Source: Panorpa germanica
Taxonomy: Eukaryota; Arthropoda; Insecta; Mecoptera; Panorpidae
Direction of reading: 5' to 3'
Assembly (NCBI GenBank): GCA_963678705.1
Contig: OY783221.1
Location: 4,836,001 to 4,900,000, forward strand
Length of the DNA: 64,000 nt
Positions 1 to 11,940 of this stretch are shown here, piece after piece. Positions within the stretch are counted from its first letter, which is position 1. The number at the start of each line of letters is the position of its first letter. Both the position numbers and the translations under genes were made by a program. The notes under the pieces are model-generated. The model made no database searches. It was not told where the DNA came from and saw only the letters and a list, made by a program, of their open reading frames with translations.

Positions 1-419
1 ATGAGTTTATAAGGCAACTTTATTTTGAAATAAGACGTTTAAAGTTTTACTTTAAAAATATTAATATTTGTTTTGAAATGCAACACACAAATATTGTTAT
101 ACTCGGTATATGTATATATTACATAAAATGTAAATTAATTAGTTTTGTTTTATTATAAAGCTTATAAATAATGCATGTTTTATGCTATTTTATTGTATTT
201 TTGTATGTTGCTTTGGTAATGGAATTAATTTATTGACAGATGCTGCAAACCGCAACATAATACAACTGATTTTATACAATACTCTAGTGCTGAGCAGTGG
301 AGAACGTGGTTTTCTCTGTAGGGTCTATTTATTATTTCAATTTGCTAATAAAGTTGGAATATAATTAGTTTTTTTGTTGTAGTTTTAAAGGGCCTTTTTA
401 TCGCACTTTAAACAAATTA
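1..419. other. Left edge, no gene seen
   Basis: AT-rich sequence with one 60-codon chance open frame (182-364). Nothing recognisable. Confidence 0.4.
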
Positions 420-427
420 ATGTAATG

Positions 428-709
428 CAGTGGCGTAGCTACCGCCATATCTGCTGTATAAATGATACGGGGCCCCAATCGTGTGTAAGCAAAAATTCGT
501 ACAACGTTATCCACAATCTCACTTAAACTCTAAGGCCTCACTTAGCTTAGTTCCAAGGACTATTAATTGTAGGTAATAAGGTATAATCATTATATAATTA
601 TTTTAATTCAATGCGAGCGTTTTTGTTACTTTTGTGAAAAATCTCTACCCATTACTTCACTCCTAACAAATTTTGATACGGGGCCCGTCCAAGTCACGCT
701 ACGTTACTG
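428..709. mobile_element. hAT-type MITE with perfect 8-bp target site duplication
   Basis: The left end is CAGTGGCGTAGCTACC. The right end, reverse complemented, is CAGTAACGTAGCGTGAC, agreeing at most of the first 13 bases. The element is flanked by a perfect direct 8-bp duplication ATGTAATG (420-427 and 710-717). The 8-bp duplication and CAGTG-type ends are the mark of the hAT superfamily. It is 282 bp long with no coding capacity. Inside, the 12-mer GATACGGGGCCC occurs twice in the same orientation (464-475 and 675-686), near each end. Confidence 0.85.
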
Positions 710-717
710 ATGTAATG

Positions 718-2369
718 GATAAAGCTTTAAAATATGTGGAATAGGTCTTGTAAATAGACAGATGTAATGATCATTTACTGCCCATATTCTTACTGTTTAA
801 ATTCTAATCATATCGTTAGTTTACTAAAAGTTAAGCTTCAGATCTGAATTTAAAACTTCGTCATATCATTCTGCCAGATTCTGCCAGAAATTTCGTGAAA
901 AGAAGAAGAGCTTTTCGTCACATTACTTGCTACAGAAACTTTGAAATAAAGCTCCTGGTTATCTATGGTTCCTGGTTATCATTGCGGCAATCATAGTCAC
1001 ATAATGCCTTAATGCCTTAATGCCGTAATGCCTTAATGTATATATTTTTGTCTAAAGGTACCATCTTTTCCGCTCATAGGTACGAGCAATTTTGAAAGAC
1101 CTGTACTGATTTGTATGTATGTACATACGCAGTTTCAAAAAATCCAAATAATTCTTTCATAAATGATATTGGTCCTAAACTAATTCCTGGTCTTCACTGA
1201 AATACAGTGTGGGTACAGGGTAACGGTCTATATACCAACCACTCAGTACAGCTCTTTCAATTCATGCTATGGGGGCCGTAGGGGATTATATCATTTATTT
1301 AAACCAGAAATTAATTAAAATTGTTAAATATGCGAAAGAGAACACAACGTAATGCAGTAAACAACAAATTCACGTTTAAAATACTCGTACAAGGATTTCT
1401 ATTTTTTGCATAATATTGGTTTTATTTTTCATATTAATTACTATGATGGGTATAATGCTTTAATAGTATCATACCCAGATCATGACGTCAGCGACGCGAC
1501 TATATGTTTTGCCTTTTAATTAAACTTGGTGGTCTATTTGAATCTAGCAAAATTGTAAAATTAATGAAAATTGCAATGGAGAAGAATATATGTTTAAATT
1601 ATGAAGGATTGCCGCTTAATTAAAGTTAAGCCATGGTAAGTTTCACATTTCTTCACTAATACATACATTACAGTAAAATGAGTGTAAGAGTGCTTTATTA
1701 TTCAACTTTATCGGTGATCTTACATAATTTAAATTACATAATATTATTTCATTAACTTTGTTTGCATTGAACAGAATGTTGCTATTATTTGACCCACTTC
1801 TATTGCTTTTTTCTTTCAATAAAGTAAAAGCTTTTCTCTACCTCGCTGGACTTCGTAAAAAGCTATATCAACGCTAAAGACTGGACTCATTGGCTTGGGC
1901 ATTTACAATTTGTATGTATTGGTTATTAAGTCTCCCTATGCTTTTAATATGTACGTAAATGATATTTTTTAAGTTTAATTGTTAAACTGAAGCTTTAAAT
2001 GCACCACTGTCTATAACCAATCACCATTGACTTCCACAATTTTTCTACGAACCGGTGGTTTCGATAATTTTGAACTACGCCACTGGATATTCATATACAA
2101 ATATTTCGATCTTACTTCTTTCATACTTTATAATTAACTGCGCGATAATATTGTATCATATTTCACAGTTAGTTTAAAATTTGTTGTTATCTAGATGAAT
2201 GCCAGGTGACACTAAACATAAACTCCGCAAGTTAATTATACTCGTACATCTAATGTAAAATGTAATGTAAATGCATTTCAACATCATTGTTTATCTATAA
2301 ATAGTTTTACGTTAAAAGTTTCTTTGGAAACTTATAAAGTTATCATAAATTGCATTTAAATGGAATGAG
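718..2369. other. Intergenic, tandem 8-mer and a lone MITE-like end
   Basis: No gene seen. It holds an imperfect tandem of AATGCCTT (about 1003-1038, four and a half units). It also has a single inward-type terminus GAACTACGCCACTG ending at 2085, which matches the CAGTGGCGTAG ends of the nearby MITEs but has no partner that I can find. Confidence 0.45.
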
Positions 2370-2633
2370 CAGTGGCGTAACTTAAAAAAATGAGAAAAAG
2401 TTTATTTAACGTCAGCATAAAAAGTTCTTTTAAAGATTAAAGCATTATATAGTACCTTAAAATCATGGAATACAAATAATAAAATATAAAACAAGTCTAT
2501 ATTATTGATTTATTACAAAATACTTCACATTTTTTGTTTATCTTTAATCTGTTTCTAGAAAAATTAGATTAGTAAAACAATCCTGCTTATGGTGTAAATA
2601 AACACTATATTGTTTCTTACTAGTACGCCACTG
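2370..2633. mobile_element. MITE with CAGTGGCGTA terminal inverted repeats
   Basis: The left end CAGTGGCGTAACTTAA and the right end, reverse complemented CAGTGGCGTACTAGTAA, share a perfect 10-bp inverted repeat. The element is 264 bp and AT-rich inside. The flanking 8-mers do not match, so the target duplication has decayed or the insertion was rearranged. It shares its first ten bases with the element at 428. Confidence 0.65.
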
Positions 2634-5190
2634 ATTCACCTAAAACAGTAAATTACTTAACTCAAACCATTTTTAATTATAAAATTAAATGTATAAATAG
2701 CAATCATGATTTTCATAAAACAGAAAAACATAAACTGCTTGACATTTCTATGGCAGAACTAAAAGTACAAGTTATAAAATAATTTAAATGTAAAGATTGC
2801 ATACTTTACCCTACCTTACAAAGAGAATATGAGTAGGTACGAGTATAAGAGCAAGAAAACGAAGAACTTAAAAGTGTGGTGTTTATTAAACTAGTAAATA
2901 TTGTCAATTTACAAACATGCTACGTAGCGTGGCCGCGTTGAATTCTGTTCTGGTGTGTTTGATTTATGTTTGGAAAACTACTATTAAACTAAAATGCAGT
3001 TTACATTACAACTAAAGTTTTAATGTTTTTATTTTATGCTATATTACTTTTATATCACCTTTTTTGCGCAAAGAAGTTTCTTGGTCAGATATATCACATA
3101 TCATATATTTATGAATAAAATATGAAATTGGTGCATCATGCATTTAATTTTTGCTACAACAATCAAATATGTACCGATATCAGCTCTCATCACTCTCACG
3201 ACTAGAATTGAATCTTTTCCATAATTAACATTAAATTATAACAAAATTAAATATATCCGTAGATTATAAGGCTTAGCAATTATACTATATTATAACTTTT
3301 GTATTTTTCAAAATAGTAAAGAAATCTGAATTTCGTATCCTGATAAAACATTGTTTTTTATTCGAACTCTACTCCATCGAGGTAAATGGCATTATTCAAA
3401 CGAAATTCAAATTTTTCCATTGTTTTGGATACCATTTGGATTTGTCAATAGTTGCGCCATTTATGTGTCACTCTATGAACTTATTGTCTGATGTGTTAGT
3501 AGCTTAAATAACATTATATAATATCTAAATTTATCAATCCTATATTATAATGTTCCAGGCGTATCTGACTTATTTATATGTTTATATGTTTGGTACTGAA
3601 TTTTGTATGGTAGCTCGAAAACGGTTCTGTCAATGTTTTTGAAAATTGCCTATTTCGTAGAGAAGAAAATTCTAAGAATTTTAACGTCTTTGGATTTTCA
3701 CTAGAATTTCCTGGAAACCCGTAATTTAGGGAAAACTAAAAAAAAAATGTTTTTACTTTTTGCTCTATAACTTTTAATTCGTAAAAGATAGAAAGTTGAA
3801 ATTTGGTATGTGTATTACGGTGTTCAATGCTAACATTTTTTGAAAATTAGAAATTGATAAATTGTAAAAGGAGGCATTGAAAAAATTAGGGGGCCCAAAG
3901 GGGTAGATAGGGGGTCAAATAAAAACAAAATTTTTAATTCAGTTTATATGAAAAATTATTTATTGTTAATGTAAAATTAATATAGAACGAGTTAAATATT
4001 TCAATTTAAAAATGGAATTAAAATTTGAAATGAATTTCAATTCACACACAAAAGACAGTCGTTGCTTGCGACGGGGGTAAACTCTAGTTAGTTTATTATA
4101 TTGATGTTTTTATATCGGCAAATTAAAACGCGAATAAACATTTTGCTATAACATGACATGAAATCAAAATTTCATCTGTGCGATAAAGTGATGAAAGTAT
4201 GATATTCAATAGTTCGTTACCTGCTGTCGTACTCGAACTCTTCTGCGAGTACTATTCATTTGACTTTGACTAGCCCTTACCTTTCAATAGTTTATCTTTA
4301 TGCTAATCAGTTACAAAACAATAATTAATTATTTTAAATGTTAAGAATTTAGACGTATAATTTAAATGTTGTAAAATAATACAATAGAATTTAATAGAAA
4401 TAAAATGGTTTATTATAGGCGCACCTTCATCGGTTTCACAACTAATTCATCGCAGAAGCAGTTCATCGTAAAACAAGCAATTCTATTTTTTAGATTTCTT
4501 CTCCATAATTTAATAGGTGAATGCATTGGTTAACATATAACATGTCGCATAAATGAGGTACTAAACTAAACGGGACATAGTGTTTTGTCTGAATTATGGT
4601 ACGTCCCGCTGTAATGTTAAATGTATACATGCATGATGCAGCAGTAATTCCGGGACACAGTAGCAGTAGCAATAATGCCCCAACTTTTCACCAATATGGG
4701 TTAACTGTCTACGTCCTGCAGCCAGTGTAGATAATTAAATTTACTAAACGCAATGGCAGCCATATATATGTGTGTAATAACGGCTTACCACTTACCAGTC
4801 CGAAGCTTTGAAACGTAGTGCAGTTTCCACTGATCAGGTGTCCTCAAAATATGGGTGACAGATTACCAAGAAACATTAGTTCTTTTGGGAATAAGTAAAG
4901 ATTCTTCCAGAAGTATAACACATCACTTAATAAGTTCGAGGGATGACATGACAAATCCATATGGTTAAGGCACTAAGAAAGTAAATCGAGTTCTATAAGA
5001 AGATTACCAGAGGAAACTCCCATACGAGGACAATACATATTATGCAATATAATATAGTTTAGGAGTATTATTTTAGCTTCTATTAAGTCACATCTTATGA
5101 AGGTATTCAAAATGAAAACAGAATTCAAAAACTTTCAAACTCAGAATAATATACAAGTGTTATCATTTGAGAAAAAGGTAATAAGCGAAA
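2634..5190. other. Intergenic, no gene seen
   Basis: AT-rich. A segment at about 3600-3920, with poly-A-rich tracts and the palindrome GGGCCC near 3891, has the texture of an old repeat, but no second copy is in the window. No exon recognised. Confidence 0.35.
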
Positions 5191-5194
5191 AGAA

Positions 5195-5330
5195 TATTGG
5201 GCAGTTTTAAAGGGAGGCAGTGAAGGGAAGAGGTGGATGGCGGAGATAGAGAAAAGGAACGAGAAAAGAGAAGGAATGACGGAGTAGAAACAGGAGGGAT
5301 AGTAGCAGGAGGAGCGAAGCAGCAGGAGTT
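5195..5330 (+). repeat. Purine-rich dispersed repeat, copy 1
   Basis: A strongly purine-biased block containing GTGGATGGCGGAGATAGAG. The reverse strand of 18125-18420 carries a similar run (TTGAATGGCGGAAGTAAGAC) with partly matching flanks, and 49465-49620 is a weaker match. It could be a fragment of a retroposon, but the family is not recognised. Confidence 0.3.
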
Positions 5331-7284
5331 TTGTTTTTATTTTTATAAAGATAAATTTTTATATTTTTTTTTCGTTTGGAAGGAGTGAGAATGTTTAGAT
5401 TTAATAGGGATCAAAATTGAAACGCACAATGGCATCTAAATAAATGAGCTAAAGCACAAGAATGTAGTGCCAAATGGCAAAAACATTAAAAATAAAATAA
5501 ATATAGGATGTATAAACCAGTACTCGTATGTATAAAACCAGCGGTTTGAGAAACATAGAACTAGTAACCACTACCCTAAAGTTAGTACAAACTAAACCTG
5601 AGTTATAGCTGAAATGCGGTGAAATGTTATCTGGGCTTAATCTAAAACAGTCACTCGTTTTGTATTAAATGTTTTGGGGTCCATGAATCTCGATGCTCAA
5701 TGAAGAACGGCTGGACATTGGTAGCCAGCAGAATTATGAGATTGTACATTAAATATTGAACAATGCAAATTAAAAAACCGTACCAAACCTTCATGTTACC
5801 ATATATTCATGTAATATTTTACTTTAGCAAACCCTAGTAATATTTAATCCAAAAAGGTCTCATTGGATTATTTATATAGCTATTATTAAAGCTTTTAATA
5901 CTTAGATAGAACTTCTTAGAATTTTTTAGAATATGCAAATGTGCTAAATTATTATCGTAAAATTATTTACGTCCCAGGTAACTTTTGTTATGTAAGATAA
6001 ATCTTAAATATACGTATCTGTGTTCACCGAGTTGTTACTGTGAGATATACTCTGTGATAATATTTGTTCGGATATATTTTATATAATCCAACAATCTAGG
6101 GCTATTATCTAATTGTGTTGAAAATAGAAAGCAGGAAATTCTGTATCTATTTTAGATTTCATTTTTCATATACAATATATTTATATATTGTTCAACAAGT
6201 AAAATGTCATGTTTAAATAACAATAAGACATTTTTATAATATTTTTCTAAAATAAATATTTACTTAAAATATCACAAAGTATACAGTACTATCTTATAAT
6301 CTGAAGTTTAAGCTAACAAAACAAAACAAAACAGACTCACACAATGTTTGACCCTTTATTTAAACGAAACAGACAATCTCTATGCATGGTACGAGTATAT
6401 GTGTGTGTGTGTGTACCATATAGATGTATTTGTAACTATAGATGTAGAGTACAAAGTAAAGATACAGATACAGTCAAATCGCCCACGGATATTGCAAGTC
6501 TTACATAAGATTTATACTTTTTACTAAAAAACTTTTAAAATACCCTGGGGCTGGCATGGGCCTTAAGTTTGTTGTAACAACATTCTAGCACTGGTCCTCA
6601 ATGGGGCAATGGATGGAAACCTATGATTCTCAATATGTGGTTAAGGGAAGGTAACTTTCCATTACTTACTTACACGCCTTTACGATCTACACAGGTAGAA
6701 AATTTATCAAAGGAACCACGCGATAAACACAAAACATTTAACTTAAGTGAAATATAATAATATTTCTACTAAATAAGTCTATATAAAGATATTTTATTAC
6801 TATTTAATCCTAAAAAGATGTTCTACTTAAGATTTAATAATCCTTAGGACGGTCTACTTAAAAAGTTTTGTGTTATTGTTAATGAGAAAAAGGTAATTTT
6901 AATTTTCACGAAGCAATCAAATAGGTCACGTTGTATTTTAGGTAATATTTTTTAAGTAACAAGTACTATTTGTTATGTTCATAAGTATCTGTGTTTACAT
7001 GGTGTTTCTTTCTTGTACAATCATTTGACATGTAGTATTTGTCACAGTAGCTGCTGTCCTTATCATTCTCTCCTGTAACCTTAACTCTCGCTAGTTAGAA
7101 GGTTTGCTAGAGACGGAGCTAACGGGTAGATGGGATAGAATTCAACTTTTCGTGAAAACAAAAAAAGCGAATTAGAATCAAATTATGATTTGATACAGCG
7201 CACTTTTCAATTTTGGGAGAAAACCCAAATTTATTAGACTTTGTTACGGTTTGACGGATCCCTAATATTTCAAGAACCTGTATT
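5331..7284. other. Intergenic, microsatellites only
   Basis: No gene. It contains a short CAAAA repeat near 6317-6335 and a GT run near 6399-6412. Confidence 0.4.
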
Positions 7285-7393
7285 CTTTTTTTTAATAATA
7301 ATTCACGGGCTTCGTAGGACCAGGGTCCTTTTTTCGCCCTTCTTAATTCATTTTATTAACATTTTACATATTTACATTTCATTTATTATTACA
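7285..7393 (+). repeat. Dispersed repeat B, copy 1
   Basis: About 100 bases matching 15545-15655 at most positions, including GTCCTTTTTTCG and a following TTTACATTTCATTTATTATT. Only two copies lie in the window, in the same orientation. Type unknown. Confidence 0.6.
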
Positions 7394-8060
7394 CCTAAAC
7401 TTTTAAACCCGCTGTATTCCATATCCTGTCTATCGCTAAGAAGACTGGCCATCTCGGATATCTTAGTAGAAGTACCTGTATCTATATTTCTTATTTGTTT
7501 AGTTAAAAATTTATTAATAGAAGTAAAATAAAGGCATAACTTTTTCTAATTTAAGTTTTGCTTGTGAAAGAATTAGATTTTTAATATTCGTCACACTTGA
7601 AGTTGAGAATCGCTGGTTTAAAAAGTAAAAATCAAGAACCGTGCTAGCTGCACCCTCAATAGACGTGGGACGTTGAAATTACTATGTTAAGGGACCCCAA
7701 GGGTGGTAACACGATGTTAGAAGGTTCACGTTTTACCCAATAAGGAGCTGAAACTTGAAACTAGTCGTGATGAATTGGATGCTGTGTCCAAATAATGTTT
7801 CCTATTGTTAACATGGATTAATGGTCCTTTTTTTTGGATATTTATTATTTACAATTAAGTAACATGAGGATACTTACATGCTGTGTATTGTTTAATTATG
7901 GTAATTTATTTGTTGGTATGTGCGTTACAATTAGTTTTAATAGAAGCTGGTATCAATATTTTAAAAGAACGATTCAATTGACGAATGTGACATATTATTC
8001 AACAATTGCTATTATATACAGTATGCACAGCGCTGGATTTAAATTTTAATAGTAAATTTT
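7394..8060. other. Intergenic, lone hAT-like terminus
   Basis: No gene seen. GTTGAGAATCGCTGG near 7602-7616 resembles the right end of hAT MITEs such as the one ending at 42587, but no left partner was found. Confidence 0.35.
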
Positions 8061-8064
8061 CAGT

Positions 8065-8570
8065 CGCACTTATCCACGATATCGTATCTATAGTTAAAAT
8101 TACGAGAGTTCGGTGATTACTCATCTTACACTTCTTAAAAGAAGTAATAAGACCCTATAAATCTGCGATGCGATGGTCAATTTTATCTTATTAGTTCCTA
8201 TATATATTATATGAAAATTAGTGAGGCAGTGCTCTTCAATTGCATCGTAGATATATACGGCACAATTTGTTTTTAGATTGATAATGCATTTACCTGCAAT
8301 ATAGCATCTATACTTCAAATTACGAGAGGTAGGCTCATACTTAAGACAAATTGTGGGATATAAACTGCTGATAAAACTAAAAAGCACTGACTCACTTATT
8401 TTTCTATAATGTGTATAGAAACGAATAAGTTAAAATGCATTACCGTATTGTAGATTTATTCCGCTCTTATAATTTTTTTTAAGTATAAGTCGTCGCCGAA
8501 CTATCGTGATTTGGACTATATTATGATATCGCATCTACCTGCAATGTCGTATCTACCTGCGATACACACA
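8065..8570. repeat. Degenerate internal repeats with a TATCGTATCTA-type unit
   Basis: Units of the form ATCGTATCTA / ATAGCATCTA / ATCGCATCTACCTGCAAT recur near 8080, 8300, 8524 and 8543. The first two are each followed within about 20 bases by AAATTACGAGAG. The segment at 38190-38330 shares the AATTACGA-AGTTC, TTAAAAGAAGT and ATAGATGTATACGGC-like stretches, so this is part of an old dispersed element. Confidence 0.4.
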
Positions 8571-8596
8571 CAAAAATGAGTTTAAAAGTCATTATT

Positions 8597-8935
8597 GTTA
8601 CCCTAAGTCCCTATTAATTTTTTTTCGTATCGTAGTAATGTCGAAAAGCCTCATTACAAATCGAGTAAGATTTATCGAAGCACATTCTAAGCCACAGGTA
8701 GAAAATATATTTGAAAACGTTCAGGAAAAGAAACTTCGTATTTTAAAGCTTAGTTTATGGGGCAGGATAATGCATTTATGCTTCTGAAACTTTCGCCTCC
8801 GTTTTTGATCCAAAATGCTTTCGAAATGGATACTCTTTATCGCCCAAATGTCGGTTCCTATACTAGGTCGAGTTCTGGAATATTGTATTCGAATTTTATA
8901 CGCTTCAGATCCAAATTGTTTGTAGGGCTGTATCA
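8597..8935 (+). repeat. Dispersed repeat A, copy 1 (longest)
   Basis: Aligns with 16985-17250 and 40165-40335. Shared hallmarks are CGTATCGTAGTAATGTCGAA, GAAGCACATTCTAAGCCAC, GTAGAAAATATATTT and TTTTGATCCAAAATGC. Both strands give open frames of about 70-90 codons, but they are not conserved among copies. Transposon type unknown. Confidence 0.65.
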
Positions 8936-9233
8936 AAAATTATTTATTTATCAGTATTTAGCGTCTCTCACGATCTCGGCTATGACGGCGCAAAAAAAAA
9001 TATTATCAAGCGTTTATTTTATAAGATAAATAAGTAGTTACAAAGTAAATAAGCCGGCTACAACAAAAACTTTCTTTATTACATTCAAGTTGACAACACT
9101 GTAGGTATCTGAGTAAACTATAAGTTGGATAATTTGTAAGGAGGAAATGAGAGTAGGGTAGAAATGAACAAAATTAGATGATGGACAAATCCAACAAACG
9201 AGGAACAACGGGTGATGATGATTGCGTGCTAGC

Positions 9234-9266
9234 GCCAAGGCAAGGCAAGGCAAGCCAAGCCAAGCT
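9234..9266 (+). repeat. CAAGG/CAAGC pentanucleotide tandem
   Basis: About six units of a degenerate CAAGG/CCAAG pentamer. The overlapping 75-codon open frame is a by-product of the repeat. Confidence 0.7.
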
Positions 9267-9418
9267 AAGAAAGGGGCGGGGAGTGGAGGGTTTGGGAGAT
9301 GTTTGAAAAACAATTTATTAGATCCTAAAGAGTCTCTTGTTCACATAATGAAAAGAAACAAAACGGAAACTAGAAACCAATTATCACGCAAGGAAAAGTC
9401 TTTTCTACGAGCACCAGC

Positions 9419-9447
9419 ACGGGTTACGGGTTACGGGTTACGGGAAT
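9419..9447 (+). repeat. TTACGGG heptanucleotide tandem
   Basis: CGGG followed by three and a half TTACGGG units. It is superficially telomere-like, but insect telomeres are TTAGG pentamers, so it is best called a short minisatellite. Confidence 0.7.
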
Positions 9448-11869
9448 AAACCCATTCCATTCCGAATTAAATTAAAGGGTAAAATCGTAAAGTAAGTACG
9501 TTGTATAATAAATTTGTATTTCATGGATTATTACAGCTACTTGAAGATTATAATAGAATATTCTTTAATTGAAAATATAAATCAAAATCAGCATGCACGA
9601 GTTGGGAGTAGTAGTATTCTGAGTTATGTACGAGTATAAGAATTATGTTCAGAGAAAATCTGTGGAACATTTGAAAATTATTTATGGTGTAAAGAATTAC
9701 GTTATTGCACGACAAGATTTTAGCATTTTTTGAATTAGCATCTGAATCTTCTAAAGATACTAGTTTTTTAATTAAAGTAATTATATAAATATAAGACAAT
9801 ATCTTCAATTTTATTAGGAATTGTAAATTTTTAACCAAACTCATGTGTTGCTCTGAAATCAAAGACTTTTATTTTAGTAATTTACATACACATTATAATA
9901 ATTTCACTGTTTAACTTAAATCATACTATCGTACCTTAAAACAAAGAAACTACATTTTAAGTTTATTATTTAAATTATCAATTCGTTTTTATCTAATTTT
10001 ATAATAACTTAACATTATGCACAGTGAGTTCTGTCAAGTCCAAATATGGAATATGGAGATAAGAACATAATGTCTTTACATAAATATAAACAGAGAGCTG
10101 TTTCATCGATGATAGTCTTGAAATATCTCTACCCAGTGAACGTAGTTATGTTTACATAATAAAAACTTTATTTACGTAAACGATTTTACCCAATATACAA
10201 TGTTTTATAACCTATTTTACCGATTAAAATTAAATATATCTTTTGCACATCAGTAAACTTCTTAACACATTTTTGTTATGATTATACAATCTTGAATAAC
10301 TTGGCTTATAGAAGAACTATAAAGAATATGGTTTTAAATTAAATAATACTAGGTTGTTACTTAAGAAAAATATAACATGAACGTAAGGTAACATCCATGT
10401 TTTGTGTTAGAGTGCAAACAACGAGTTGCTACAGTTGCTGGCGCAAGAATTTAAGCAGTTTTTAACCTTCTATTTATTTTATTATTACTTCATTATAATA
10501 AAAAAAAACAAATCAGACGTTTATGTGACTTTTGATGCAAATATTGGTGTAGACTTGTAGATTGACATAGACATAGGACCACTAAAGCCCAGTTGCTAAA
10601 CTCAGGCTTATCGCAAAAGTTATTTTAGTTGGTCAGTGACAGTAACGTTTAACCTATTAGATCATTTATACTTCATGTTATCTATAAAACCGATTCTTCC
10701 GAAAAGAAATTCATGTAAACTACAATACAATAAATGCACGTGTATTTCGAGATATACATCAATAAATGCGTTTCTATTAACTCCATACGTTAAACGTCTT
10801 AAGAAACCATGAAACAAGTTTGAACAGGGGATTACAAAAAGGGATTATTGTGTTTTATGAAAGAAACCAATATAAGACTTCACAGAGACCTTCAACAGTA
10901 CCTATACGTGATGCTGCATTAAGTATGAAAATTAAACTGGTATTCAAGTGGTTTTTATATTATATGTAGGAAGGTGTAAGGGCTTTACAAAATACAGTAA
11001 AAAATATTGGAATAGAAAAAATTAACAAGTGGGTTGTGATGAGAATTTAAAAATATGTAAATTAATTTCTATTCATGATCATTTTGACTGAAGAACTTAT
11101 TTACGCGTACAATGTCACTTAAAATCGTTCACTATATGCTCAGAATTATTCCCATAAAATATGTTTGTAGTTTTCATCTTCATCATCGTCACTCTCTGTC
11201 AATTTTGCGTTCATCTCTGTTAATTGCAACTTATTTAACTTTTCAATAAATACGAAACTAGTCGTTCTAGTAAAAACTTATCATAATTTTATTACTCATA
11301 ATAATAACAAGAACAATAATTGAATTTTCATAGTTGTTTATTATTTGAAACCGTGTATAATATTAAATGGACTTGTAAACAGAAAATAAATCAAAGAAAT
11401 GAAATTATGTAGGAAATAAATATCAATCTGCAATATAAGTATAGAGTGTGTGTTTCAATGAAACCTTTCTAATCTGAAGAACATAGACTTCAGGAGTTGT
11501 TATCTTGGCACACCTTGTATTCAGAATTAGTCACAGATTTAACAACAATAGAGATGAACGTTTTCATCATCTGCTAGTAATATTCTTAATGATTTAAGTA
11601 TGGTATTGCTGCGACTGAGATTATGACAGTATCACCAATAAAAATCAAGTTATATTTTAATTTAGAAATTTATTATAAAGGATCCTTAGCAAAATTCTTT
11701 CACGGTTCTTTGTATCGTGTGTATGTAATACTGCTCTTTAAACTCATTTATCATTATTTTCAATTATAAAATAAAGGGAGCGTATTCTTTTAATTAAAGT
11801 TACTATTGGTTAAACCTTAGTAGTACAAAAACATTTTTAAAAAGATTACAGAAACCTATTAATTATTAA
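9448..11869. other. Intergenic, no gene seen
   Basis: Uniformly AT-rich with dense stops in all frames. Nothing recognisable. Confidence 0.4.
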
Positions 11870-11885
11870 TTAAACGTACGTTTAA
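11870..11885. repeat. 16-bp perfect palindrome TTAAACGTACGTTTAA
   Basis: A self-complementary 16-mer directly next to the larger palindrome at 11887-11940. The pairing extends one base further on each side. Confidence 0.9.
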
Positions 11886-11886
11886 T

Positions 11887-11940
11887 AATCATTTTAATTA
11901 CTAATGATTCTACGTAGAATCATTAGTAATTAAAATGATT
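11887..11940. repeat. 54-bp perfect palindrome
   Basis: Two 27-base arms meeting at CTACGTAG with no spacer and no mismatch; the left arm begins AATCATTTTAATTACTAATG. It could be a snap-back MITE or a recent inverted duplication. It could also be an assembly fold-back artefact. Confidence 0.95.

Noticed and set aside
7241-7531. 96-codon hydrophobic open frame
   Set aside because: No ATG start, overlaps dispersed repeat B, and composition is what AT-rich DNA gives by chance.
7602-7616. A complete hAT element with right end at GTTGAGAATCGCTGG
   Set aside because: The best left candidate near 6590 matches only about 9 of 14 bases and gives no target duplication.
9419-9447. Telomeric repeat
   Set aside because: The unit is TTACGGG, only about three and a half copies, not the insect TTAGG.
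9222-9449. 75-codon open frame with Lys/Ala/Gly-rich start
   Set aside because: Its first half is the translated CAAGG tandem and its end is the TTACGGG tandem; no protein family features.
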